Of a DNA stretch of 64,000 nt, positions 26,901-34,221 are shown piece by piece. The translations under genes were made by a program, and so were the position numbers. Within the stretch, counting starts at the first letter, position 1; each line of letters opens with the position of its first letter. A model generated the notes under the pieces. The model was not told the DNA's origin and made no database searches. It saw only the letters and a list, made by a program, of their open reading frames with translations. The stretch comes from Paenibacillus sp. OK003 (lineage in GTDB: Bacteria; Bacillota; Bacilli; Paenibacillales; Paenibacillaceae), in the NCBI RefSeq assembly GCF_900109515.1, contig NZ_FOBD01000016.1:115692-179691 (forward strand), written 5' to 3'.

Positions 26901-27828
26901 CAATTGGAGCAAGCTGGCGAAGCAACTTAGTGTGACCAAGGAAAAGCTCTCGCTTAACTTTAGCATCACTGGCAGCGATACAGCCTCCAAGCTGGCAACC
27001 AATGCCGGGATGAATGTTATTGGCGCAACAGCATTCACATTAACAGCAATGAATCCTGAGGGACAGTCGCAGAACATTCAGCAATTGGAGAAGTATGTTA
27101 ATCATAAAGTCAGCGTTTCTTCAGGAACGGACACAGGTCATCTGGCTGTGCTCCGTGTTGATCAGATGAGTGGCAAGACGGTATTCACACCGGTTCCGTT
27201 CACCTTGGACGGCAACAATGTCAACATTTACAGCCGTACAAACGGGTCTTATGTGCTTGTTCAGCACGCTGCTTCCTTCAACGATACGATGTCCCACTGG
27301 GCGCGTCAGGAGATCGAAGCTTTAGCAGGCAAATATATTATTCAGGGTATAAACGGCAAGGCTTTTGAGCCTAACCGATCCATTACCCGAGCCGAGTTTA
27401 CCGCTCTGATGATTCGTATGTTTGGTCTGTCGGTATCGGATGTCGATGGCAGCAGCTTCAAAGATGTATCCAGTACATCCTGGTATGCTCCATATATTGC
27501 ATCTGCCATAGAGGCCGATCTGATCAACGGTTATACGGGCAGCCAGTTCAAGCCTGAACAGACGATCTCCAGAGAAGAAATGGCAGTCATTATCTCCAGA
27601 GGATTTGCTTTGGCAGGATATGATACCAACAGCACGACAAATGCAACATCGTTCGCTGACGGTGAGCAGATCCAGGATTGGGCCAAATCAGCGGTAGGAC
27701 TGTTGAATCAATATGAGATTGTCAAAGGCAATCCGGATGGAAGCTTCAAACCTAAAGGATCAGCCACACGCGCTGAGAGTGCGACAATGCTGGGTCGCTT
27801 GGGTGAGATGTTAAAGTTCAATCCATGA
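20935..27828 (+). CDS. Giant SLH-anchored surface protein with LTD, OB-fold and PHP-hydrolase domains
   Basis: 2297 residues, secreted. Signal peptide about 1-37; lamin-tail domain about 42-225 (VVISQVYGGGGNSG, DFIELYNPTG); Ig-like segment; OB-fold about 433-655; Ig-like region about 660-835; PHP/CehA-type metallohydrolase about 843-1140 with THNH (His849, His851), FSDHSH (881-884), NHPD (His983) and GEDNHD (1041-1046); CARDB-like about 1199-1305; ThuA/DUF4350-like about 1308-1575; second OB-fold about 1576-1765; cadherin-like domain about 1770-1875; Gly/Ser linker; three SLH domains about 2114-2293 that tether it to wall polysaccharide. LTD plus OB-fold is common in extracellular nucleases, so a role in nucleic acid or phosphoester breakdown is plausible. 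Start ATG 20935 has AAGGGGAGG. Pho-box-like repeats upstream fit phosphate scavenging. Confidence 0.85.
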   Translation: MNLNRFRKIKRWTSIALVLSMLLSVLSGAFALPVLADSPTGGNVVISQVYGGGGNSGAPYKNDFIELYNPTGNDIVLDNWTVQYASSGGAQYTPENMTVLSGTIHAYGYYLIREATGGANGAELPAADASGNIVMAAGSGKVALVKSNKAISASAGDVSKSDNSDLIDFVGYGSANQSEGNPTAALANAKAAIRKANPSDTTASTGKGAGRDSNKNSEDFVVTTPNPRNSSIIETPFAEGELPQSAGPVGENIQFSGATVTGYDGAVKASVTVSVYSADPSTGTVPEVARTQSASSGAFSVDLTGTSLETANTVYLTATEPDKQASFAILINRAQTSPNVSEVSYLVESSSGTVTGTAEAAGSLISVYADAEKTQPLPAISGASSVASGPDKKFAYKLSSTPDTIYVTQVTYGSNGRSLESNPVAVQKLDLSVITPIQDIRTVDSKGSSVYTNGKIFTIEGVVTVDNNVFGTGANYYFIQDETAGILIFGGTSLGSNIVKGDRLKITGTILEYYGLLEFQPLRMERTGVQQPLPQAVQATVADLSAYATAEPLEGKRVQLNATVTNVPSTSGSVNVTVKDPDSTKTTTVRVLQGAGIDLTSTLQKDRLYTITGIVGQYDSSSPYTSGYQLMPTSAADITPMLGITHTPIKQAYVDADVVLTAKVDAAEQVTVYYRSEGDTAYNPLAMSISDQSTYTVSIPGTSIGMRNFQYYIEAVSGDKKASAGTAETPYTVEVLADTAGPEFGTPTPAQDYRQESYRPKISLEISDLSGVDTSTIVMKVDGIAVEPVITPGAILTLVAYTPNTNLALGTHTVMVSAKDKKQNANSITWSFEVVEPFTGGNQYAGTTHNHTNVSHDGNGEPVTAVEESKKYGYDWFAFSDHSHDIDSDQVDKDTVTNKGGMPERTGGAKWKLEKQVAEQYTEDGKFVVFPAFEATSTTWGHSNVFNTDNFIDRKQNGGLYQNLNQYYAWVLTQDQAIAQFNHPDTPAGSFNGFTPYNKQVDEVFTMSEVGNGSGHYSYYNMEDTYFKALDLGWHLAPTYGEDNHDATWGQTLKRTIIVSKDLTPASLLDSMRKMRVYMTEDPNFRMDFSANGQYMGAVVEGNTLNFSVSGHDDVAENKTMAEYNYLSTSYVSNDTIAKVELLSNGNKVIDSIEPNSTSFKWNPSVTVTGGQQWYLIRVTQKDGERAYSAPIWSQVVPVDVKVSGIEVVDRALVGNTPANIKVGVSNAGTEALSNLTVDLYYDSKDAGHKVGSTTVNSVEANSVAYVNVPWSNPISGEHKLIAVVSSPQGDDPSDNTYELIVKVKEPLGLTVMIDAAHKNENTTTDTGTYVDKLQNFTSMVRQEGYTVVENKLPLTADVLKDVKVLMISHPNVDLTAEENAAVAAFVQNGGALFVTEKSNYGSNPTLNNDLLAEIGSHIQVSNDGIYDDSKTGNFWSTPATAKFAVRLFPQIVDNYIMDRVPPIEYYSGASLYKLGMSGPEALTTGDNVTVLAFANETSYQNSVKSPSYTYDTVSDESGGSVIPAIASEQVGRGRVVVSGMNVVNDQQWDDAFGDNGNNDFGMNAINWLAGRETKVSEIATARALPDGSNAVVQGVVTSAAGVFFDAFYLQDATGGIMAFKEVKDDSLKPGDIVRVYGSTHNFEGNREIVFDQFSKDVVMVGHSEPAQPKTILTGDSQVDGYQGLLVKVTGKVLSKYDENSYILDDGSGPMIVFTDGYITNQSGPVPQLQAGDTFEAVGILGGFAEGSRIRVRDTRELKKVGSTESPDSDASLSGLKLEDKDGNAVTYTPLFSAKTMQYTASVGNKVDTIKVYPTASAAASAMIKVNGAAVSSKGFAEVTLTAGSVTSITIQVTAEDGTTVKDYTLKVSRLPADNSTGGDGASSGGGGGTPSNGDNSSPGGGTTASGSTGNTSGNGSSTGETTTTMVDKDKMSLALSSAASNQVQIDMGKQGQITVTSEALALFLNQSKVQQVVLQTAQGQYTLTPDQINWSKLAKQLSVTKEKLSLNFSITGSDTASKLATNAGMNVIGATAFTLTAMNPEGQSQNIQQLEKYVNHKVSVSSGTDTGHLAVLRVDQMSGKTVFTPVPFTLDGNNVNIYSRTNGSYVLVQHAASFNDTMSHWARQEIEALAGKYIIQGINGKAFEPNRSITRAEFTALMIRMFGLSVSDVDGSSFKDVSSTSWYAPYIASAIEADLINGYTGSQFKPEQTISREEMAVIISRGFALAGYDTNSTTNATSFADGEQIQDWAKSAVGLLNQYEIVKGNPDGSFKPKGSATRAESATMLGRLGEMLKFNP

Positions 27829-27865
27829 TTTTGAATTAAAGCTCTACTAAAACTTCACCAGTACC

Positions 27866-27912
27866 AACAACAACCCTTCATGCTGAACAGCATCCGAAGG
27901 GTTGTTGTTTTA
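27866..27912 (+). terminator. Terminator after the SLH protein
   Basis: AACAACAACCCTTC and its complement GAAGGGTTGTTGTT form a 14-bp stem with a 16-nt loop, followed by TT. Confidence 0.8.
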
Positions 27913-28013
27913 TGAGGAATATAGACATTTGTCGCCATAGTCCCGTGCTCTGTGGTAAAATACCTGCAACATGTGATTCAGACTCCTTAATCAACCCAAT
28001 GGAGGTACTATGC

Positions 28014-28385
28014 ATGGAACGTAACGCTATGCTCGAATTCGACCCGTTCATCACAGAGCTGGCGGAGAAGCTGCACGTACACGGATATTATGCCTTTTAT
28101 GGCGAGCACTACAATGAGACCGATATGGAGCAGTACCGCAGACACCTGTTTACCTCATTCAGCAATATCGTATGGGTGGAGCTGGATGCCCGCAAAAAGT
28201 ATATGATTGTGGATCATCGTGGGCGCAACACGGTTATGAAATTAATCGACGGTATGCTGAACACTCGTAGAACGCTGCGGGCCAATCTGGCGATGGCTGG
28301 TACGGACACCTCCGAAGTCCAGCAAGAAATCACGCACATGATGCAGCTTGTGCATATGTTAAATTTCACAACCTTCCGTTCATAA
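28014..28385 (+). CDS. Hypothetical protein (123 aa)
   Basis: A 123-residue soluble protein, MERNAMLEFDPFITELAEKL, with a Tyr/His-rich middle (HVHGYYAFYGEHYNETDMEQ) and a helical C-terminal third. ATG 28014 is chosen because TGGAGG lies eight bases upstream; the frame extends back to 27912, inside the preceding terminator, so that part cannot be a real start. No known domain is recognised. It is single-gene and followed by a hairpin-rich gap. Confidence 0.6.
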   Translation: MERNAMLEFDPFITELAEKLHVHGYYAFYGEHYNETDMEQYRRHLFTSFSNIVWVELDARKKYMIVDHRGRNTVMKLIDGMLNTRRTLRANLAMAGTDTSEVQQEITHMMQLVHMLNFTTFRS

Positions 28386-28466
28386 GTGGAGGATACCACG
28401 TGCTAGGTTCGTTAAAAGGTAAATAACGAGCCGTTGTAACGAATGTAACTGTCTAAATTAAGAAGC

Positions 28467-28510
28467 AAAAAGGGGAGTCCAGTAATGAAGATAACGGAAC
28501 TCCCCTTTGG
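28467..28510 (-). terminator. Hairpin with a minus-strand T-run
   Basis: AAAGGGGAGTCC (28469-28480) pairs with GGAACTCCCCTTT (28496-28508) with one bulge. On the minus strand the stem is followed by TTTTTGC, so it would stop leftward transcription; the plus-strand tail is poor. Confidence 0.45.
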
Positions 28511-28519
28511 TACGTCACT

Positions 28520-28582
28520 TATAAGGTGAATAGCTTAGCCTAATGCCTGCATGCGGAAAGCTATCATTTTACACCTCTTATA
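28520..28582. other. Long bulged hairpin between two terminator-like structures
   Basis: TATAAGGTG then ATAGCTT (28520-28536) pair with AAGCTAT and CACCTCTTATA (28558-28582), with an inner GCATGC. No open frame or ribosome binding site is present. With terminators at 28467 and 28651 it could be a short non-coding RNA, or just intergenic secondary structure. Confidence 0.3.
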
Positions 28583-28650
28583 CAGCTATACCTAATCTAC
28601 TATCCAATTTTAAATCTCACTAACGCATAGGATTCACTTTTCTCGAAATA

Positions 28651-28680
28651 AAAACGACGACCTCTAGGGCGTCGTTTTTT
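28651..28680. terminator. Bidirectional terminator
   Basis: AAAACGACG and its complement CGTCGTTTT close over a CC-TCTA-GG top; T6 follows on plus and T5 on minus. It would end leftward transcription from the dipeptidase gene. Confidence 0.75.
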
Positions 28681-28703
28681 GTTATACCTACCTACTACCC
28701 TTC

Positions 28704-28939
28704 ATTTGTAAAGCAAGCTCAGTCTTAAAATAAGTTCATGGAAAAGCTGCAAAGTAGTGAAGGGGACGAAATCGATTCTGTAGAAGCGAAGCGTTCGCCT
28801 TTATCGTCGGATTTTACCCTTTGAGAAGGGGAATCCAAAAAATCCGACGATAACAGCGATCGAAAGAACGATTCGTATCCGGAACGGCCACTTGCACGCT
28901 TTCCAGCACTTATTTTTCACATGAACTATACTTTACAAG
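28704..28939. repeat. Hairpin-rich intergenic element (MITE/REP-like candidate)
   Basis: An imperfect palindrome about 200 bp long. The centre has perfect 15-bp arms, TTATCGTCGGATTTT at 28801-28815 and its complement at 28839-28853. Further out, GGAAAAGCTGCAAAGT on the left matches the complement of the region ending CACTTGCACGCTTTCC on the right. At the ends AGTTCATG faces CATGAACT, and TTTGTAAAG faces CTTTACAA. The right end reaches the stop codon of the dipeptidase. The shape suggests a non-autonomous mobile repeat or a folded RNA; copy number elsewhere cannot be seen. This accounts for most of the 547-bp gap with the terminators above. Confidence 0.5.
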
Positions 28940-30288
28940 CTTTTTAAAAACTGAACAATCGTCAACAACCCTTTATCAAAGTTCTCCAGGTTGAAATGCT
29001 CATTCGGTGCATGCAGATTCTCATCTGGCAAACCGAAGCCCATCATAACAGCCGGAATACCAAGCACGCGTGAAAGTTTCTCCACGATCGGAATGGAGCC
29101 GCCATCTTTCGTAAACAGGGCACGAACGCCGTACACTTGCTCATAGGCATCAGCTGCTTTTTGCAGTACCGGATCGGAAGGATCAGTATTGAACGCAAAG
29201 GCTTTCTCGATCTGTTTCACATGCAGCGTTGCGCCAGGTTGAACGTGCGCGCGCAGATGTGCTTCGATACGGTCCAGCACCTGCTGTGGATCTTGATCCG
29301 CAACAAGGCGGCATGTAATTTTGGCATGAGCTTCCTTCGGAATAACGGTTTTGGTGCCTTCACCTTGGAATCCGCCCCATACGCCATTCAGTTCCAGCGT
29401 TGGACGTGCGCCAATACGCTCTACGAACGAGTAGCCTTCTTCCCCGTACAATTGCTCCAATCCGAGGTCTTGACGAAGCTGTTCTTCATTGAAGCCTTGC
29501 TTCACGAACTCTTCTCTCATCTCTGGAGAGAGCGGCAGAACGCCATCATAGAAACCATCTACGCTCACGCGACCTTGCTCATCATGCAGCGAAGCGAGCA
29601 GGGATACGAGTGCGTGCAGTGCGTTCGGTACACCGCCTCCAAATGAACCGGAGTGCAGGTCCGTGTTGGCTGTATTCAGATCCACTTCAAGTGAGCAAAG
29701 ACCACGCAGACCCGTGGAGATCGCCGGTTTTCCTTTTTCGAGCAGGGACGTATCCGAGATCAGTACCATGTCTGCACGCAGTTTGTCTGTATTGTCGTTC
29801 AGGTAGATCGGCAGGTTCGGGCTGGAGATTTCCTCTTCGCCTTCGATGCAGAATTTCACATTAACAGGAAGTTCCTTGTTTTCGGCAAGCAGAGCTTCAA
29901 CCGCCTTGATATGTATGAAGATTTGTCCTTTATCATCCGTAGCACCACGTGCAAACAGCTTGCCGTCCCGAACGGTAGGTTCGAATGGAGGTGTTTCCCA
30001 CAGGTTAAGCGGATCGACAGGCTGTACATCATAGTGTCCATAGATCAGTGCGGTTGGTTTGCCGGGTGCATGCAGGTGATCTGCATATACAATCGGATGT
30101 CCCGCTGTTGGAATAACCTCTACATTTTCCATACCTGCACGAGTGAGTGCATCTGCAGCCCATTGTGCCGCACGGTTAATATCCTCTTTATGTGCCGAAA
30201 TGGCTGAAATACTTGGAATGGACAACCATTCGTTCAATTCCGCCAGGTGTTTCTCTCTATTTTCTTGAAAATAAGTTTGTTCCTTCAT
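28933..30288 (-). CDS. M20-family dipeptidase (carnosinase-like)
   Basis: 451 residues of the zinc peptidase M20 family, cytoplasmic. Seen: YGHYDVQPVDPLNLW (metal His and catalytic Asp), ARGATDDKGQ (bridging Asp), EGEEEISSPN (catalytic Glu-Glu), the dimerisation domain with DLHSGSFGGGVPNALHALV, and a C-terminal DGGSIPIV plus HAPNEHF metal His. The order and length match the bacterial relatives of CNDP-type dipeptidases that split dipeptides. ATG 30288 follows AAGGAGG. It is a single gene, divergent from the AraC regulator. Confidence 0.92.
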   Translation of the reverse strand: MKEQTYFQENREKHLAELNEWLSIPSISAISAHKEDINRAAQWAADALTRAGMENVEVIPTAGHPIVYADHLHAPGKPTALIYGHYDVQPVDPLNLWETPPFEPTVRDGKLFARGATDDKGQIFIHIKAVEALLAENKELPVNVKFCIEGEEEISSPNLPIYLNDNTDKLRADMVLISDTSLLEKGKPAISTGLRGLCSLEVDLNTANTDLHSGSFGGGVPNALHALVSLLASLHDEQGRVSVDGFYDGVLPLSPEMREEFVKQGFNEEQLRQDLGLEQLYGEEGYSFVERIGARPTLELNGVWGGFQGEGTKTVIPKEAHAKITCRLVADQDPQQVLDRIEAHLRAHVQPGATLHVKQIEKAFAFNTDPSDPVLQKAADAYEQVYGVRALFTKDGGSIPIVEKLSRVLGIPAVMMGFGLPDENLHAPNEHFNLENFDKGLLTIVQFLKSL

Positions 30289-30518
30289 TAAAAGGCCTCC
30301 TTCATGTTTTGCTTTATCCTATTGTAATCCATTTTGATGCGTTAATAAAACATTGGTTAAAAAATGATCTGCTACATACCGTTTCATTCCCCCGGAAATT
30401 ATGCGTATAATACAAGAAACGGATTTCATCCATATATTCTCATGTAAACCATTCAGCAGGGGAGTTGAGGGAGTTCCCATGACAGTCAGAGCATACGCAA
30501 GCAAGCAGGTGAGCACTG

Positions 30519-32921
30519 ATGGAACCAGTTAGGAAGGTAAGATCCTCCGGCAGACTCACGCGTTGGCCAGGGTTAACCACAGGACGACATAAAGGGCGTT
30601 TTTATCGAAACAGCCTGATGCTTATTCTGCTCATTGCCAGCATTCCCGGACTGATTACAGGCATCGTGATGTATCAGTTGGTCGTTGGCCGGATGGAAAA
30701 TGAATTTAATCAGATGCACCAAAGCCAGATTGAGAACCGGGCGCGCAACGTGGATGACCAACTCGCTTATCTGGAGATGACCTTGTCCCATTGGGCTTTT
30801 GAACCCAGGTTTGGCAATGCGCTGCGAACACTGGATTTTGTGTATTATTTCAACGAAACACAGGAGATCGTCACCACACTGTACGTGCTGCAAGGCTCTC
30901 ATCCGCTCATCAAATCCGCGCAGCTATATTTGCAGGAACCGAAACCGATTTTGTTTAACCGGGATTATAACGAGTTGAAGGATGAAGCCAAAATACAGGC
31001 CTATGATCGCTATCTGACGATGGGCAACCATGTGTATTGGACAGACTGGATTGCGAGCCAGAGTAGTGATAAGGCATCTCAAGCAAATGGTAGTATCCTG
31101 CATACCGATCCGGGTAATGCACTGGTTCTTGTACATAAGATTCCGGGTGAAAGCATTAATCCATTTGGTGCGCTAATTATTACGCTGGATAATGAGAAAG
31201 TCGCCAGTTTATTGAAAACGCTTACTCCATATGATGAAGGGTTAACGTTCCTCATGGATAAACAGGGTAATACACTGGTTACCGGTAATCCGGCAGCAGG
31301 GAAGACCGATCTTGCTTTTGAGCAGCAGCTAAAAGAAGAAGTAGCCCAGCATGCAGACAACCATTCATTCCTGTTCAAATATGAGGACGAAACCTATTCC
31401 GTGTCCTATGGATCACTGAGTCGGATTGATTCGGACTGGACATATGTCTCCGCAGCTCCGCTGACATCGGTGACCTCACCGGTGAAGCTCGTGTCCAAAA
31501 TCATCGTCATTGCGAGCGCTGGCAGTCTTATTCTGGGGCTGGTGCTATCCTGGTTTGCTTCACGCAGAATATACTCTCCCGTAGCAAGGATGCTCCATTT
31601 ATTGACGCCAGGCAGGAGTGAAACGACAACAGATACCAGGCTAGATGAATTCCAACTGCTGGAACAGCAGTGGAACGAGTTGACTTCGCAGAGTCTGACC
31701 GCCCATCGGCAGTTGCAGGAGCACCTTCCCCATTTGCAGGACAGTTTTGTATTACAACTGGTGCAGGGGCATCTGTATGCCTATAACGAGCAGGATCTTC
31801 AGCAGCGGATGAGGAATCTTGGCTTTGAGGTGGAAGGCCAGCAGTTTTTGCTGCTTCAGATGTATTTTACGGGCTATGCCCAGTTGCAGGGTCGATTTGG
31901 GAGCCAGGACACGGGGCTGGTTACCTTTGCGGCAGTGAATATCATTGAAGAAGTGGCCAAAAATGTTTTCAGTCAATTTAGTGTGATGAACTTTCACGAC
32001 CTGTCTTCAGCCATGCTTGTGATTGCTCCCAATGACGAGCCAGTGAAATCACAAGCGTTATTATGGGGACAAGAGCTGGTGGAGGTCATAGGTCAGACCT
32101 TGAAAATGAACGTGACGGTAATCGTAAGCAGCCCGGCTGCTTCTCCTCAGGAATTACCGGGATTATTCATGGAGATGGAGCAGGCGGTTGCTTATCGCAG
32201 CGTGGAAGACGGGAGCCAGATTCTCGATTTGGAGGATGAGCAATGTTTCCGCAGAACGGAAGAAGCCTCGTATCCACTGGGGCTGGAACGTGAGATGCTT
32301 CAGGCGATCAGGCTTGGGAAGAAGGATGAGTCTGAGCGCGTACTGGAGCAATTTATGACCGAGATCACCCAAGCGGGCAGTTCCGAATTCCAGGTGCAGC
32401 AGATGATGCTTCAATTGCTGGGAAGTATTCAGCATATGATGCTGCAGACCGGGGTAACGCCTTACAAGCTGTTTGGTGGCTGCAACATGTATGAGCGCTT
32501 GTCCACGATTCGCGAACCTGCACAAATGATGAAATGGATGATCGGAGAAGTATTGCTGCCATATGTTCAGGAGATCGAGATGCGTTCCCAGGAGCCGCTG
32601 AAGCAGGTCGTGGAACGTACGATGTTGTTTATTGATGAGAATTATAGGTACGAACTTTCCCTGGAAGGCTGTGCAGATGCGGAGCAGATGACTCCTTATG
32701 CATTAAGCAAGGCATTCAAGCAAGTATCGGGCATGAATTTCATTGATTATTTAACACGGGTACGAATGGATGCAGCGAAGCAATTGCTGCGTGAGACCAC
32801 GATGAAAATCAATGATATCGCAGGCGCTGTTGGATACCAGCACAGTTACTTTAATCGGATTTTCAAGAAACAGGAAGGTTTAACCCCGAGCCAGTATCGG
32901 GATCAATGGCTAGGTAAATAA
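30519..32921 (+). CDS. Membrane-bound AraC-family regulator (two TM, sensor, HTH)
   Basis: 800 residues: TM1 about 28-50 (SLMLILLIASIPGLITGIVM), an extracytoplasmic sensor about 51-325 (Cache-like by position), TM2 about 326-348 (IIVIASAGSLILGLVLSWF), a cytoplasmic middle part, and a C-terminal AraC double helix-turn-helix about 700-798 ending INDIAGAVGYQHSYFNRIFK and GLTPSQYRDQW. This layout is typical of Paenibacillus regulators placed ahead of LplABC-type importers; it senses an extracellular sugar and activates the importer. ATG 30519 has AGGTGAG upstream. A terminator follows, then the importer operon with a CRE site. Confidence 0.9.
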   Translation: MEPVRKVRSSGRLTRWPGLTTGRHKGRFYRNSLMLILLIASIPGLITGIVMYQLVVGRMENEFNQMHQSQIENRARNVDDQLAYLEMTLSHWAFEPRFGNALRTLDFVYYFNETQEIVTTLYVLQGSHPLIKSAQLYLQEPKPILFNRDYNELKDEAKIQAYDRYLTMGNHVYWTDWIASQSSDKASQANGSILHTDPGNALVLVHKIPGESINPFGALIITLDNEKVASLLKTLTPYDEGLTFLMDKQGNTLVTGNPAAGKTDLAFEQQLKEEVAQHADNHSFLFKYEDETYSVSYGSLSRIDSDWTYVSAAPLTSVTSPVKLVSKIIVIASAGSLILGLVLSWFASRRIYSPVARMLHLLTPGRSETTTDTRLDEFQLLEQQWNELTSQSLTAHRQLQEHLPHLQDSFVLQLVQGHLYAYNEQDLQQRMRNLGFEVEGQQFLLLQMYFTGYAQLQGRFGSQDTGLVTFAAVNIIEEVAKNVFSQFSVMNFHDLSSAMLVIAPNDEPVKSQALLWGQELVEVIGQTLKMNVTVIVSSPAASPQELPGLFMEMEQAVAYRSVEDGSQILDLEDEQCFRRTEEASYPLGLEREMLQAIRLGKKDESERVLEQFMTEITQAGSSEFQVQQMMLQLLGSIQHMMLQTGVTPYKLFGGCNMYERLSTIREPAQMMKWMIGEVLLPYVQEIEMRSQEPLKQVVERTMLFIDENYRYELSLEGCADAEQMTPYALSKAFKQVSGMNFIDYLTRVRMDAAKQLLRETTMKINDIAGAVGYQHSYFNRIFKKQEGLTPSQYRDQWLGK

Positions 32922-32945
32922 ACCTGTTCATAAGACTTCATCATT

Positions 32946-32980
32946 GACCGGAATCCCGCTTCATGGGACTCCGGTTTTTC
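32946..32980 (+). terminator. Terminator after the AraC gene
   Basis: ACCGGAATCCC pairs with GGGACTCCGGT (one mismatch), eight-base loop, then TTTTT. Confidence 0.8.
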
Positions 32981-33140
32981 ATGTTTTACCTCGGAAACAA
33001 AGAAGGATAATGCTGCAAAAATGTGCAATAACCTTTGCCAAAATATATCCAAATTGAAGAAGGAATGGCGTTATAGCGGGCTTTCGGACCACTTTGCGCA
33101 ACCATGCAAAAAATGAAGGTTGCCGGAAACAGGGCAGCTG

Positions 33141-33177
33141 TATAGTCTGAATAACAGGTCGATTGATAACGCTTACA
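33141..33177 (+). promoter_or_regulatory. -10 box and catabolite-responsive element (CRE) of the sugar importer operon
   Basis: TATAGT at 33141-33146 is a plausible -10 with only a poor -35 (TTGCCG at 33120, 15-bp spacer), as expected for an activator-dependent promoter. TGATAACGCTTACA at 33164-33177 fits every fixed position of the CcpA site pattern TGWNANCGNTNWCA. Placed just after the promoter, CcpA would block transcription when preferred sugars are present. Confidence 0.65.
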
Positions 33178-33198
33178 TAAACAGGGAGGGGAGACATT

Positions 33199-34182
33199 AT
33201 GAACGGGAAGACGGACTGGAATGGAACTGGCGCTACAGCAGCTCAGGTGGAAATCGCCGCATTGCCCATGAAGCGGGAGTCCAACTGGAAGAGGCAGATC
33301 AAACGAAATAAATGGCTGTACGTGCTTTTGCTTCCCGGATTTTTGTACTTTGTCATTTTTAAATACTTGCCCATGTGGGGGATCGTTATTGCCTTCCAGG
33401 ATTATCAGCCTTTTCTGGGCATTCGCGACAGTCAATGGGTGGGCATGGAGAACTTTACGAATTTCTTCTCCAATCCGGATTTCTTCCGATTGCTGAGGAA
33501 TACGCTCGTCCTTGCCCTATATGATCTTATATTCTTTTTCCCGGCACCGATTATCATCGCTTTGTTACTCAATGAAATCCGGGTCGCTTTCTTCAAAAGA
33601 ACGATTCAGACACTGGTCTATGTACCTCACTTTGTATCCATGGTCATTATCGCAAGTATCACTTATGTATTCCTGACTCCGCAAGGTGGGGTATTATATG
33701 ACCTGATCTCCTGGATCACAGGCAAACCGATCGATGTATTGGCGAGTCCGGGGTCATTCCGTCCGCTCATTATTGTTCAGATGATGTGGAAAGAGATGGG
33801 CTGGGGAACAATTATCTTCCTTGCAGCACTGGCAGGTGTGGATACAGAGCAGTATGAGGCTTCGATTGTGGATGGTGCAGGTCGATTACGGCGCATGTGG
33901 CACATCACGCTTCCAGCGATTCGCACGACCATTGTTATCTTGCTCATTCTCAGGCTGGGGAACTTTCTGGATACCGGTTTTGAACAGATCTATCTGATGA
34001 CCAACTCGCTGAATCGTGATGTGGCAGATGTATTTGATACGTATGTATACACCGTCGGGATTACGCAAGGTGCATTCAGTTACAGTACCGCGGTCGGGTT
34101 ATTCAAGTCGGTTGTCGGAATTATTCTGGTGCTGGGCAGCAACAAACTGGCCAAGAAATTCGGACATCCCGGAATCTATTAA
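33199..34182 (+). CDS. ABC sugar transporter permease (LplB-type)
   Basis: 327 residues, six membrane helices after a cytoplasmic N terminus. It begins the core with WLYVLLLPGFLYFVIFKYLP, the LplB subgroup hallmark, and has the permease EAA loop QYEASIVDGAGRLRRMWHIT near residue 217, which docks to the shared ATPase. ATG 33199 has GGAGGGGAG. First gene of the importer operon; no ATPase gene is present here, so a general MsmX-type ATPase encoded elsewhere is likely. By context it imports oligosaccharides processed by the GH106-like and GH105 enzymes downstream. Confidence 0.92.
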   Translation: MNGKTDWNGTGATAAQVEIAALPMKRESNWKRQIKRNKWLYVLLLPGFLYFVIFKYLPMWGIVIAFQDYQPFLGIRDSQWVGMENFTNFFSNPDFFRLLRNTLVLALYDLIFFFPAPIIIALLLNEIRVAFFKRTIQTLVYVPHFVSMVIIASITYVFLTPQGGVLYDLISWITGKPIDVLASPGSFRPLIIVQMMWKEMGWGTIIFLAALAGVDTEQYEASIVDGAGRLRRMWHITLPAIRTTIVILLILRLGNFLDTGFEQIYLMTNSLNRDVADVFDTYVYTVGITQGAFSYSTAVGLFKSVVGIILVLGSNKLAKKFGHPGIY

Positions 34183-34221
34183 GAGCATGTTCGTCATCCA
34201 TCGATAAGGAGGAAATTGCCC

